32,520 nucleotides of DNA, from positions 1 to 32,520 of the forward strand of contig CAMWHJ010000032.1 in the NCBI GenBank assembly GCA_947174015.1, given 5' to 3'. The position numbers and the translations under genes are program-made. Shown here piece by piece: positions 6,426 through 14,601 of this stretch; position 1 is the first letter of the stretch; each line of letters begins with the position of its first letter. This stretch comes from an uncultured Lachnospiraceae bacterium. GTDB lineage: Bacteria; Bacillota; Clostridia; Lachnospirales; Lachnospiraceae. The notes under the pieces are model-generated. The model saw only the letters and a program-made list of their open reading frames with translations. It did not search any database and had not been told where the DNA came from.

Positions 6426-7907
6426 ATGAGCAGATATCTTACCGGAGCCATCTACATCAGGGTATCCACCACAAAACAGGATGAGCTCTCCCCAGATACT
6501 CAAAAAAGACTGCTGCTGGAATATGCTCAAAAAAATAATATCCTTATCAATGATTCTTTCATTTTTATTGAAGATGGCATTTCAGGAAAAAATGCAGATA
6601 AGCGGCCGGAATTTCAAAAGATGATTGCTTATTCCAAATCCAAGGAACACCCTTTTGACGTGATTCTGGTATGGAAGTTCAGCCGATTTGCCCGTAATCA
6701 GGAGGAAAGTATTGTATATAAGTCTCTTTTAAAGAAAAACAACATTGATGTGGTCAGCATAAGTGAACCACTAATGGAGGGTCCTTTCGGTTCGCTCATC
6801 GAGCGGATTATTGAATGGATGGATGAATATTACTCCATCCGCCTGTCTGGTGAGGTTACCCGTGGAATGACAGAAAAAGCTATGCGGGGCGGTTTTCAAT
6901 CAAAACCTCCCTATGGTTACCGCATGATTCCCGGTAATCCTATCCCTGACATTGTACCGGAAGAATCTAAAGTTGTGAAAGAAATCTTTGATATGTACTT
7001 AAATCAAGGAAAATCTGCCTTTGATATTGCAAAATTTTTATCCGTCAGCGGAATCACAACCAGAAAAGGAAACCCTTTTCGTAAAGCAACCGTTACTTAT
7101 ATGCTGACTAATCCTTTTTACTGTGGCATTGTCCGCTGGAATGTGCGAACCGGGAACAGCCGGAGGACATTCCGCTCTGAAAATGAGTGGATTAATGTAA
7201 AGGGTTCTCATGAACCTATAATCTCAAAAGAACTTTTTGACAAGGTACAAGATAAGCTGAGTCTTCAGAAGCAGACTTGTCCCCCAAAAAGCCGCCCAGC
7301 TTCTTCTTATTCACATTATTTAAGCGGACTTATACACTGTAGCAACTGTGGCGGTGTCCTTGTGAGTTCCAAAGGAAGAAACACCAATGGAAAGTCTTAT
7401 GGTAATTTCAACTGTACCAATTACTCCAAAGGCGGATGCCTTGTTTCGCATGCCATAAGTCACAAAAAGGCTGAGGCAGCTATAAAACTTTCTCTTGAGG
7501 ATTTTGTAAATGCCAAAGAAGTAACTTTCGCAAAAACAGCTTTCGGCAAATTTGCTGATACATCCTTTCTTCAAACCAGCTTATCCAAACTAGAGAGCAA
7601 GGAACGCAGAATGAAAGATGCGTATGCCAACGGCATTGATACTTTGGATGAATATAGAGAAAATAAGGAGCTGCTTCTTATGGAGCGGAAAAAGATTCAA
7701 AAAGAATTAGATCTGCTTAGGCTTTCTAATGAAATTTCTGCCAGAGACATTGTTTTAATGAAACAGTACGTGGAAAGCCTAATTGAACTACTTGATTCCG
7801 ATGATATTTCTATTGCAGAGAAAAATGCCGCCTTAAAAAGTATTATGAAAGATATTCTCTTTGATAAAGCAAATAACCGTTTTATCGTTCATTATTACCT
7901 TTCATAA
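6426..7907 (+). CDS. Large serine recombinase
   Basis: It catalyses site-specific integration and excision through a serine-linked double-strand exchange. The N-terminal resolvase domain contains the nucleophile in YIRVSTTKQ (Ser near residue 14) and the conserved arginine-rich FSRFARN near 78-84. A Recombinase domain follows (GKSAFDIAKFLSVSGITTRKG near 195). Next comes a zinc ribbon with CSNCG near 305 and a paired Cys downstream, then a coiled coil (about 385-430), the standard large-serine-integrase order. ATG at 6426 is used because AAGGAG lies eight bases upstream; a GTG at 6417 overlaps that site. The 493-aa length is typical. The stop lies 16 bp from the right arm of the element, the usual int-attP spacing. 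Confidence 0.95.
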   Translation: MSRYLTGAIYIRVSTTKQDELSPDTQKRLLLEYAQKNNILINDSFIFIEDGISGKNADKRPEFQKMIAYSKSKEHPFDVILVWKFSRFARNQEESIVYKSLLKKNNIDVVSISEPLMEGPFGSLIERIIEWMDEYYSIRLSGEVTRGMTEKAMRGGFQSKPPYGYRMIPGNPIPDIVPEESKVVKEIFDMYLNQGKSAFDIAKFLSVSGITTRKGNPFRKATVTYMLTNPFYCGIVRWNVRTGNSRRTFRSENEWINVKGSHEPIISKELFDKVQDKLSLQKQTCPPKSRPASSYSHYLSGLIHCSNCGGVLVSSKGRNTNGKSYGNFNCTNYSKGGCLVSHAISHKKAEAAIKLSLEDFVNAKEVTFAKTAFGKFADTSFLQTSLSKLESKERRMKDAYANGIDTLDEYRENKELLLMERKKIQKELDLLRLSNEISARDIVLMKQYVESLIELLDSDDISIAEKNAALKSIMKDILFDKANNRFIVHYYLS

Positions 7908-7923
7908 GGATAATTCTCTTTCA

Positions 7924-7962
7924 TATCTTATTGATAATAGGTACACCTATTATAGCTATCGA
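7924..7962 (+). other. Right attachment site (attR) of the serine-recombinase element
   Basis: TATCTTATTGATAATAGGT (7924-7942) is the element arm, then AC at 7943-7944, then ACCTATTATAGC which continues into the peptidase gene. The arm is the inverted mate of 5070-5088. Joining the right half of attL to the left half of attR gives a 40-bp site that is palindromic except for one pair and the central dinucleotide. Joining the outer halves gives the uninterrupted peptidase codons. Confidence 0.82.
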
Positions 7963-8413
7963 ATCCGGATATGTGGAAGCTTTGGGTTGGAACCAGTATG
8001 GCGGGTGGCGCATTGGCATTCGAAGCTTTGATAAAAAGCGCTATTACTACTATGCTCATCTTCGCCAAAATTACCCTTTCTGCAAGGATTTGAAAGAAGG
8101 CAGTGTGGTGACAGCCGGAGATGTGATCGGCTACTTGGGACACACTGGTTACAGCACTACGGAAAATACCAATAATATTGATATTCCCCATCTTCATTAT
8201 GGCATTCAGCTTATTTTTGACGAATCTCAAAAGGATGGCAATAACGAAATCTGGATTAGCTGTTATGAACTCACAAAATTTTTATATCAAAATCGAAGTG
8301 AAACTCAAAAAAATGAAAACTCAAAAGAATGGAGTCGTATTTTACAAATGAAAGATCCGGAAGTCACAAAATATGAAAACCAACTTTCGCAAAAGGGTTT
8401 CGGTGCAAATTAA
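7931..8413 (+). pseudogene. M23 (LytM-type) metallopeptidase, C-terminal part
   Basis: From the codon for Gly at 7940 this continues the peptidase exactly where the left part stops: GTPIIAIESG, then YYYYAHL (catalytic-type His251 in the joined protein) and PHLHYG (His295/His297, the HxH zinc motif). The first codons from 7931 to 7939 derive from the element and offer only a TTG start without a proper ribosome site, a signal peptide or a membrane anchor. The fragment alone lacks the HxxxD zinc motif. The family's conserved tail (ELIFDESQK-like) is intact, and no frameshift or stop is seen, which argues that the split gene has not decayed. Confidence 0.88.
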
Positions 8414-8491
8414 TATTTCGGTACATACATATTTTCTTTTTGCACATACTACAAACAAAAGAAACAAGAAAATCGTGAAAGGAGATTTTTT

Positions 8492-8650
8492 ATGTCTGAC
8501 AATAAGACCCAAAATGCCTATGATGACGGCAACATACCGGAAAGCGATTTGCCCAAAAACTGCCATAGAGGGGAATCCGGCAGCACTCCCAGTGTGGAAC
8601 CCCTGCCAGAATCCACCAGACCACGCAAGGACGGACCGGGAGGGGATTAA
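8492..8650 (+). CDS. Small conserved-type protein (52 aa) ending in a RKDGPGG-like tail
   Basis: An AAAGGAG ribosome site seven bases upstream supports the ATG at 8492. The 52-aa product is polar and rich in Pro, Gly, Ser and Asp, with the recognisable segments NIPESDLPKNCHRGESG and PSVEPLPESTRPRKDGPGG. It has one cysteine, no membrane segment and no signal peptide, so it is probably largely disordered. I recall similar short proteins in Lachnospiraceae without known function. It lies 78 bp after the peptidase gene on the same strand and could be co-transcribed with it. Confidence 0.65.
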   Translation: MSDNKTQNAYDDGNIPESDLPKNCHRGESGSTPSVEPLPESTRPRKDGPGGD

Positions 8651-8660
8651 ACCCTCCCCT
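8638..8660 (+). terminator. Candidate hairpin at the end of the peptidase/small-protein unit
   Basis: GGGAGGGG and CCCTCCCC surround the stop codon of the 52-aa ORF and can form a GC-rich stem. The following sequence is only moderately T-rich, so termination efficiency is uncertain. The 97 bp from here to the next gene contain nothing else visible. Confidence 0.4.
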
Positions 8661-8747
8661 ATTCCTTCCGATTGCATCTGTAATCCTTTCTTTCATTAGA
8701 CGAAACTCAAACCTTGCTAAAGACCTGTGGATTTCCGTACATAGCCT

Positions 8748-9371
8748 TTAAGATACCAGCACCTGATATATCGCCTTTGCCAGCTTCCTGTGACCTTCTT
8801 GGTCCAAATGTTCCCTGTCTATCCGGCTTGGCTGTGCAATCTCTGCTGCCGACAGGAATTTCACCTTTCTTCTCTCTGCTATTTCACCATATACCTTGGT
8901 TAAACCAATGGAAGTTTTCACTCCCTTCCGATCAAATTCAGGATCAAAACCCTCCTCTCCCACATTGTCCCCAAGACGAATGGGAGCAATCAGCAGCACT
9001 TCTATCTCCTTTCCACATTTCTTTGCACTATACTCTATCTGATCCAGTAAAAGCTCAATGCCTTTTCCAATCAGTTGTGCAGATGCATTGTAGATTGTTT
9101 TGCAATCGTTGGTCCCAAGCATCAGTACCACCGTATCCGGAATATGGCTTTCTAAAAGTATTGGCAGAATATCTGATCCTTTTCTTCCCGCCCGCAGCTC
9201 GTCCTCAAAGATAGTAGTTCTGCCGCATAATCCCTCCTCCACCACACGATAGGTGTCCCCAAGCTTCTCCTGTAAAATGGAGGTCCACCGCTGCCCCCAT
9301 GGATATCTTCTATGTTCCTTGGGCACTAAACCCCATGTATTGGAATCTCCAAAGCATAAAATTTGTTTCAT
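8748..9371 (-). CDS. SGNH/GDSL-type hydrolase (arylesterase-like)
   Basis: The protein carries the SGNH blocks in order: FGDSNTWG at the N terminus with the nucleophile serine, a glycine in the GLCGRTT segment near residue 50, LGTNDCK near 90 and DREHLDQEGH near 187 with the catalytic Asp and His. This class hydrolyses acyl or aryl esters; the substrate is not evident. The ATG at 9371 is preferred over an in-frame GTG at 9380 because an AAGAG site is then eight bases away. No signal peptide is seen, so it is probably cytoplasmic. It is about 207 aa, normal for the family. Confidence 0.85.
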   Translation of the reverse strand: MKQILCFGDSNTWGLVPKEHRRYPWGQRWTSILQEKLGDTYRVVEEGLCGRTTIFEDELRAGRKGSDILPILLESHIPDTVVLMLGTNDCKTIYNASAQLIGKGIELLLDQIEYSAKKCGKEIEVLLIAPIRLGDNVGEEGFDPEFDRKGVKTSIGLTKVYGEIAERRKVKFLSAAEIAQPSRIDREHLDQEGHRKLAKAIYQVLVS

Positions 9372-9448
9372 TTGTTTCACTCTTTTCCCATATGTTTAAT
9401 ATGCATTAAGCATACCACAAAAATTTCACTTTTGCAAGACGAGAATTT

Positions 9449-10060
9449 CTATGTTCCCAGCTCATCAATCCTCACCACATCCGTGCACACCCGCTTGCCC
9501 AGCTCTGGGTTATGGGTGATAATTACCATTCCCAACTGCCGCTTCTCTGCCACTTCCAACAAAAACTGCCAGATTTGTGCCTGTGTAATCACATCCAACA
9601 TGGTGGTGATTTCATCACAAACTAAAAATTTCGTCTCCGGTGCCAATGCTCTAGCAATACAAAACCGCTGCAATTCCCCGCCAGATAATTCTCTTGGCCA
9701 GCGATTCAACCAAGAAAGTTCCAGCCCCATCTGCTGCAGCAGTTTTTCCTCTGGAGTGTATGCCTCATATAAGATCTGTCTCATTTTCCATCTAGGGTTC
9801 ACTGCCAATTCCGGATGCTGGTGAATCATCTGAACAGGACAATAGCCTTTATCATCCAATGCTCTGCCATCCAGCAAAACTTTACCTTCTATGGGTTTCT
9901 CATATCCTGCCAGAATTTTTCCCAGCGTACTCTTTCCATAGCCAGAAGTTCCCAGCAAGCCAATACGCTGACCTGATTTTATGGTAAAATCCACATCTTT
10001 TAATATCCATGGGAGCCGCTTTCCATAGCGAAAACTAATTCCCTCCACTGTCAACTGCAT
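9449..10060 (-). CDS. ABC transporter ATPase (NikE/DppF-like), last gene of the importer operon
   Basis: This subunit would power import together with the neighbouring ATPase. Walker A reads GTSGYGKST near residues 36-44, the signature is LSGGELQRF near 124, Walker B is FLVCDEIT near 145 and the H-loop is IITHN near 182. At 203 aa it ends shortly after the H-loop and lacks the C-terminal oligopeptide/nickel extension that its partner has, so it is a minimal ATPase. A purine-rich ribosome site lies before 10060. The 66-bp gap to the upstream ATPase gene has no terminator. Confidence 0.88.
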   Translation of the reverse strand: MQLTVEGISFRYGKRLPWILKDVDFTIKSGQRIGLLGTSGYGKSTLGKILAGYEKPIEGKVLLDGRALDDKGYCPVQMIHQHPELAVNPRWKMRQILYEAYTPEEKLLQQMGLELSWLNRWPRELSGGELQRFCIARALAPETKFLVCDEITTMLDVITQAQIWQFLLEVAEKRQLGMVIITHNPELGKRVCTDVVRIDELGT

Positions 10061-10126
10061 ATATTTACCTTACCTTTCCTATGGAAATATGGCACTGTTT
10101 TGCATGTAATTGTACAGGTAGTAAAT

Positions 10127-11107
10127 TTATATTCCTGCCATTGCCTGATGCCTATTCCCTATCTCTCTATTTCTATCCTGATCTATTGCATGAATGCACC
10201 GAACCTTACCCCCCGCCACCTGACGCATAAGAGCAGCATCTTCACTCTTGCACTGCTCATCACATAAACTGCATCTTTGGGCAAAGAGACACCCCTTTGG
10301 CAGATTTCCAGCATAAGGCTGGCTGCCCGCCAAGGGCTGAAATTCATTTTGAGGAAGTGCCGACATAAAAGCCCGGCTGTAAGGGTGGCGCAGTGCCTGT
10401 CCTCCCTTCACAAAATCTTCTGTGGGAGCCAGTTCCAGAATAGTCCCGGCATAGAAAACTGCAATCCTGTCCGCCACCTGCAATGCCAAATCAATGTCAT
10501 GCGTAATCAGCAATACCCCTGCGCCCTGATCTGCCACATTTCGAAAGTATTTCAAGGTGTCCATCGCCAAATCAACACTTAATCCCGGTGTGGGCTCATC
10601 TGCAATCATCAGCTTGGCATTCTCCATCAAGGCTGCCGAAATCAGTACTCTTCTTGCCATGCCGCCGGACAGTTGAAAGGGGTACTTTTGTTGAGTATCC
10701 TGCGCAAGACCAAACTGCTGAAATAACATCTGCTGCCTTTCCTTTGTACCATACACCCCCTGCACCTGTGCTCCCACCCGCATCAGTGGATCCAGATAAT
10801 CCACAGACTGGGGAATAAAAGAAATTTCCCTGCCCAGCAGCTTTCTACTCTGCTTTTCCCCCAGTGAATTTCCTCGATACAAAATTTCTCCCTTTGTTTT
10901 GGCATTCTGGGGAAGCAACTGTAAAACAGCATGTGCCAACAGGCTTTTTCCAGAACCGCTGGAACCCACCACTGCCACAATTTCACCACTGTTCACTTCC
11001 AAAGACAAGGAATGAATTACCTCCAGACTTGTTTTATGAAAGCCTTTTTGGTATCGGGAAAAGGATACCGTCAAATCTTCTACTTTCAATATATTTTCCT
11101 TCTTCAT
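10127..11107 (-). CDS. ABC transporter ATPase (NikD/DppD-like)
   Basis: The 326-aa protein shows Walker A GSSGSGKS near residue 44, signature LSGGMARR, Walker B LMIADEPT and the H-loop ITHD. It also has the C-terminal domain typical of oligopeptide/nickel importer ATPases with clustered cysteines (GCLFAQRCSLCDEQC near 275-290). The start at 11107 follows GAAGGAG; a longer reading from 11146 would overlap the permease and lacks its own site. It overlaps no gene when started here and lies 12 bp after the second permease. Confidence 0.9.
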   Translation of the reverse strand: MKKENILKVEDLTVSFSRYQKGFHKTSLEVIHSLSLEVNSGEIVAVVGSSGSGKSLLAHAVLQLLPQNAKTKGEILYRGNSLGEKQSRKLLGREISFIPQSVDYLDPLMRVGAQVQGVYGTKERQQMLFQQFGLAQDTQQKYPFQLSGGMARRVLISAALMENAKLMIADEPTPGLSVDLAMDTLKYFRNVADQGAGVLLITHDIDLALQVADRIAVFYAGTILELAPTEDFVKGGQALRHPYSRAFMSALPQNEFQPLAGSQPYAGNLPKGCLFAQRCSLCDEQCKSEDAALMRQVAGGKVRCIHAIDQDRNREIGNRHQAMAGI

Positions 11108-11118
11108 AAACACTCCTT

Positions 11119-11958
11119 CTATTGATTTCCACTCTGGGGGTTCCAAAGCTTCTTTAAATTGTCTCCAATTACATCAAAAAGTACTACCACTGTCAGCAGC
11201 AAAAGCCCCGGAAACAATGCCAGCCACCATTTCCCCGCTGCAATATGATTCATTGCCTCCGATAAAATCACACCAATGGCAGGCATCTCAGCCGGCAGCC
11301 CAAACCCCAAAAAGGTAATGGCTGCCTCATGCATAATGGCATGTGGAAACAATAAAATCAATCCTATCACATAGGTGGGCAGCACATGCGGTATCATGTG
11401 GGTGACTGCCACCTGATAGGGTGATTTTCCCATGCGGTAAGCTGTCTGCACATAGAGAGAAGAGCGTATTTGAAGCACCTCCGAGCGCACCAGACGAGTC
11501 AGTGCCGGCCAGTGAGTCAATGCCACTGCAATAGTTACCCCTTTCATGCCCTTTCCCATCATAAAGGAAATCAACAGCAGCAGTACAATGTGTGGAAGTC
11601 CCATACATAAGTCTACTGCCCAGTTAATGAACTTATCCACAAAACCGCCCAGAACCGCTGATAATATCCCCATCACCAATGCTAAGAATGAGCTTACAAC
11701 CGCCGCCAGTATACCAATTACCATACTGGTGGATAATCCCTTCATACACCGAAAAAACATATCCCTTCCCAAACCATCTGTTCCAAAGGGGTGTCTCAAA
11801 CTAGGTGCAAGAAATTTATCCTCGAAACAGATTCCATAAGCAGATTCTTTTACCCCTAATCCCACAAAGAAGATTCCCAGCAGATAGCATAATGCCAGCA
11901 CCACCCAAAACACCAGTTGGATTCTCCGGTTTTCAAAGACCGTCCTCTTACTTCTCAT
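11119..11958 (-). CDS. ABC transporter permease (NikC/DppC-like)
   Basis: A 279-aa integral membrane protein with a first membrane segment at about residues 14-34 and a periplasmic-type loop that includes HPFGTDGLGRD, the hallmark of the DppC/NikC class. The binding-protein-dependent transport domain follows, with its EAA-like loop (AYRMGKSPYQVAVTHMIP near 172-189). The start codon overlaps the stop of the first permease by ATGA, implying translational coupling. It would form the heterodimeric channel with that permease. Confidence 0.9.
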   Translation of the reverse strand: MRSKRTVFENRRIQLVFWVVLALCYLLGIFFVGLGVKESAYGICFEDKFLAPSLRHPFGTDGLGRDMFFRCMKGLSTSMVIGILAAVVSSFLALVMGILSAVLGGFVDKFINWAVDLCMGLPHIVLLLLISFMMGKGMKGVTIAVALTHWPALTRLVRSEVLQIRSSLYVQTAYRMGKSPYQVAVTHMIPHVLPTYVIGLILLFPHAIMHEAAITFLGFGLPAEMPAIGVILSEAMNHIAAGKWWLALFPGLLLLTVVVLFDVIGDNLKKLWNPQSGNQ

Positions 11959-12932
11959 AGGGCTTCCCCCTCTCTGATGCGGGGATCTAACACACCATAT
12001 AATATATTGGCAATCAGATTGCCCGAAAATACAAACAACCCGCTAAACACCGCAATACCCAGTAAAAGTGGCACATCTCCATTCAAAGCGGCCGCTGTGA
12101 TGGCAGTGCCAATGCCCGGATAGGCAAAGACATTTTCTGCCAGTGCCATACCCCCAAACAGCTCGCTAAATGACGAAAACTGAACTGTGATTGCAGGCAG
12201 GGCCACATTTTTCAAAATATGACGAAATACCAGTTGTCTCCTGTTTTCGCCCCTTGCTCTGGCATAGAGAATAAAGTCACTGGATAAGATTTCCACCAGC
12301 TTCTGTCTTGTGTATAAGGTTGTCTCACTGATACTGACCAATGTTAAGGTAAGCACTGGTAATATCAAATGATAAATGCGATCCCCCAACGCCACTTCGG
12401 AGGACAGTTTCCCTATGGGTGCTGCCATTCCAATGGGAAACCAGCCCAGCTTAACAGCAAACAGACTTAATAGCAGCAATCCAATCCAAAAGGTAGGTGC
12501 AGACTTTAAGATAAGGCAAAACACCTTTATACACCTGTCAAAGATACCTTCCTGATATAAACCACACACAATGCCCAGAAAGAAACCCAGAAAGGAGGAT
12601 AAGATCCAAGCTGCCAGCATCAGTACAAATGAGTAGGAAAACCGTTCTCCGATTACCTGTGCCACCGGCTTTTTATAGGTAATGGAAGTTCCCAAATCCC
12701 CCTGTAAGGCATGACCTGCCCAAGTGAGAAACCGTTTTGGCAATGATTCCTTTAAACCCCAGTACTCTGCAATTTCCTCCTTAGCCTCCGGAGATAATGT
12801 GGAATTGGTTCCCACATAGGACACCAAAGGGTCAATGGGAGCATTTGTAATCAACAAAAAAGCCACCAGACTCACAGCCGCCAGCAGGCAGACCATCCGC
12901 AGCAGCTCTGTAAAAATTTTTTTCCCGTTCAT
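11955..12932 (-). CDS. ABC transporter permease (NikB/DppB-like)
   Basis: A 325-aa permease with an N-terminal membrane segment (about residues 9-27), a DPLVSYVG region, and the inner-membrane transport domain containing the EAA loop (YARARGENRRQLVFRHILKN near 226-245). ATG at 12932 is chosen because it overlaps the stop of the binding-protein gene as ATGA and has a GGAG site nine bases upstream; a TTG at 12953 is less likely. It is the second gene of the operon and pairs with the NikC-like permease. Confidence 0.9.
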   Translation of the reverse strand: MNGKKIFTELLRMVCLLAAVSLVAFLLITNAPIDPLVSYVGTNSTLSPEAKEEIAEYWGLKESLPKRFLTWAGHALQGDLGTSITYKKPVAQVIGERFSYSFVLMLAAWILSSFLGFFLGIVCGLYQEGIFDRCIKVFCLILKSAPTFWIGLLLLSLFAVKLGWFPIGMAAPIGKLSSEVALGDRIYHLILPVLTLTLVSISETTLYTRQKLVEILSSDFILYARARGENRRQLVFRHILKNVALPAITVQFSSFSELFGGMALAENVFAYPGIGTAITAAALNGDVPLLLGIAVFSGLFVFSGNLIANILYGVLDPRIREGEAL

Positions 12933-14533
12933 TTCTCTTTGCTCCAACTCCAATCCTTCATATTACAGATAATGGGACTGCCATGTCCATGGGGATGGGG
13001 AATCTGCGTTTCCTTTGACAAGTTCAGTCCATCCTTTACAAAATAGCAGTGCTCTATATTTACCAGATACAGATATGGATAATCTCCGTCTGCCATCTGC
13101 TGTACTTCCTCCCATGCCTTGATGGCAGATTCCTGGCTGTTGCTTGAAAGTGCCTCAGAAATTTTATCATCCACTGCCGGATTCTCATAGCCCACCACAT
13201 TATCATAACCACCGGTGAAAGACAAATCTGACTGAAACAGGGAATATAATACCGTAGGACTGTACTGCCCCCATCCCCATACCACGCCGCAGGTGTTCTG
13301 CAATGTTACAATTTCATCCCAAGTGGCTGTTTTTACATTTATCTGAATGCCCAAATTAGCAGCATCTTCTGCCAATGCCATTGCCAAAAGGTAACGATCA
13401 TTATCTCCACTTGGTGCATATATTGTAAATTCACATTTTGTTCCGTTCTTTTTCCGAATCCCATCACCGTTTTCCTTCACCCAGCCAGCCTCCTCCAAGA
13501 TCTGTGCTGCCTGTTCTCTCTGTCCATCCAAAACCTCCTGTGCGTTTGCCCAGACCAGATTGTCCGTAAAACTCATGGCAGGTGCACCTACTCCTTGAAA
13601 ACCATACTCGATGATAGCAGCTCTGTCAATGCCCACGGTCAATGCCTGACGAACTGCCTTATCACTGGTGACAGGATTTCCTACGATGATTTCCTTTCCT
13701 TCCCTATCCGTGATGGTCTGCTCTTCTCTTACCGGGAGACTCACATTTCTCACATCCATGGTTTCAAAGGTTTCCAAATGCATACCCTCAATGGTTTCCC
13801 CTGCATAGCCGGCACCTGCCATCACAATATCCAACTGCCCGGATCCTGCTGCTGCAAAGGCGGCATCCGCATCCATGTAAACTAATGTTACCTTACTGAG
13901 CTCCGGCACTTTGTCAAAATAATTTTCATTTGGCTCCAGAATTATCTGCTGATTGCTGTCATACTGTACCACTTTCCACGCACCGGTACCGATTGGCATG
14001 GTGTCAAAGGTATCACTTTGGTAGGCATCGCTGGGAACTATCTGAAGCATGGCTGTCATATCAAAAAACGGAGAATAGGGCTCCTTCAGTTGAAATTCCA
14101 CCGTATAATCATCTAATGCTGTAACCGATTCCAGACGAGTTAAATCCACATTTTCATTGTTTCCCTGATGATTATGCACCGTTTCATAGGTAAACACCAC
14201 ATCCTCTGCATTAAAATCGCTGCCGTCACTAAAGGTAATGCCTTTTTTCAAGTAAAAGGTGTATATTAAAGCATCCTCGCTGATGGTATAGCTTTCTGCC
14301 AAATCTCCCTCATATTCTGCGTTGGGATTTACCTTTAACAGTGCATTGTTGATAAAAGAATAGCCATAGCTCATGGCACCCTTCACCGGATCTAAACTGC
14401 CCTCAAAAATACTGTTTCCCACGTAGGCAGTAACTTCTCTTTTCTGCTCTGTGTCTGCATTCTCCCTTCCACAGCCCGTCATAGAAAATACCAGTGTAGC
14501 CATTAGGAAAATTGCCACCATTCTTTTTTTCAT
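12929..14533 (-). CDS. Lipoprotein substrate-binding protein of the ABC importer (peptide/nickel family 5)
   Basis: It should capture the substrate outside the membrane and deliver it to the two permeases. The N terminus MKKRMVAIFLMATLVFSMTGC is a lipoprotein signal with lipobox FSMTGC; the mature protein follows the family 5 solute-binding layout (AESYTISEDALIYTFYLKKGITFSDGSDFNAEDV). Near the C terminus a HPHGHG cluster (within about residues 515-525) and an earlier EHC suggest metal or metallophore binding, so nickel or a nickel chelate is my best guess, with peptides as the alternative. The start at 14533 has AAAGGAGAG seven bases upstream. A terminator-like hairpin stands 29 bp upstream of the start codon. 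Confidence 0.85.
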   Translation of the reverse strand: MKKRMVAIFLMATLVFSMTGCGRENADTEQKREVTAYVGNSIFEGSLDPVKGAMSYGYSFINNALLKVNPNAEYEGDLAESYTISEDALIYTFYLKKGITFSDGSDFNAEDVVFTYETVHNHQGNNENVDLTRLESVTALDDYTVEFQLKEPYSPFFDMTAMLQIVPSDAYQSDTFDTMPIGTGAWKVVQYDSNQQIILEPNENYFDKVPELSKVTLVYMDADAAFAAAGSGQLDIVMAGAGYAGETIEGMHLETFETMDVRNVSLPVREEQTITDREGKEIIVGNPVTSDKAVRQALTVGIDRAAIIEYGFQGVGAPAMSFTDNLVWANAQEVLDGQREQAAQILEEAGWVKENGDGIRKKNGTKCEFTIYAPSGDNDRYLLAMALAEDAANLGIQINVKTATWDEIVTLQNTCGVVWGWGQYSPTVLYSLFQSDLSFTGGYDNVVGYENPAVDDKISEALSSNSQESAIKAWEEVQQMADGDYPYLYLVNIEHCYFVKDGLNLSKETQIPHPHGHGSPIICNMKDWSWSKEK

Positions 14534-14561
14534 TTCACTTCTCTCCTTTCCATAGGCAATC

Positions 14562-14601
14562 AAAAGAAAAAGTGCTACTTATCTTTTTGGATAAGCAACA
14601 C
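14562..14601 (-). terminator. Terminator or leader attenuator upstream of the ABC operon
   Basis: On the minus strand a 12-bp stem (GTGTTGCTTATC with GATAAGTAGCAC, two G-U pairs) has a six-base loop and is followed by TTTTTCTTTTG, a textbook intrinsic terminator. It ends 29 bp before the binding-protein start codon and only 13 bp before its ribosome site, leaving no room for a promoter after it. Either operon transcription starts upstream and passes this hairpin (attenuation), or the hairpin serves the DUF362 gene and the operon depends on read-through. A weak promoter (TTGGCA, 18 bp, TAAGAT) lies just upstream at about 14617-14646. Confidence 0.7.

Larger units (their letters stand above)
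5065..7953 (+). mobile_element. Compact serine-recombinase element interrupting the M23 peptidase gene
   Basis: The element is bounded by a 14-bp direct repeat (5065-5078 and 7940-7953). It contains a 58-aa zinc-ribbon-like ORF, a 59-aa ORF on the opposite strand, two MITE-like repeats (133 bp and about 160 bp) and a large serine recombinase whose stop codon is 16 bp from the right arm. Removing one repeat unit (2875 bp) rejoins the peptidase codons in frame. The recombinase points the same way as the split gene. This resembles developmentally excised intervening elements of sporulating Firmicutes (skin in sigK) in layout, but at under 3 kb it is far smaller. Regulated excision is inferred, not shown. 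Confidence 0.85.

Noticed and set aside
8342-9214. Several open frames of 68-166 codons on either strand around the 52-aa ORF and SGNH gene
   Set aside because: They lack ribosome sites and family features and overlap better-supported genes in other frames.
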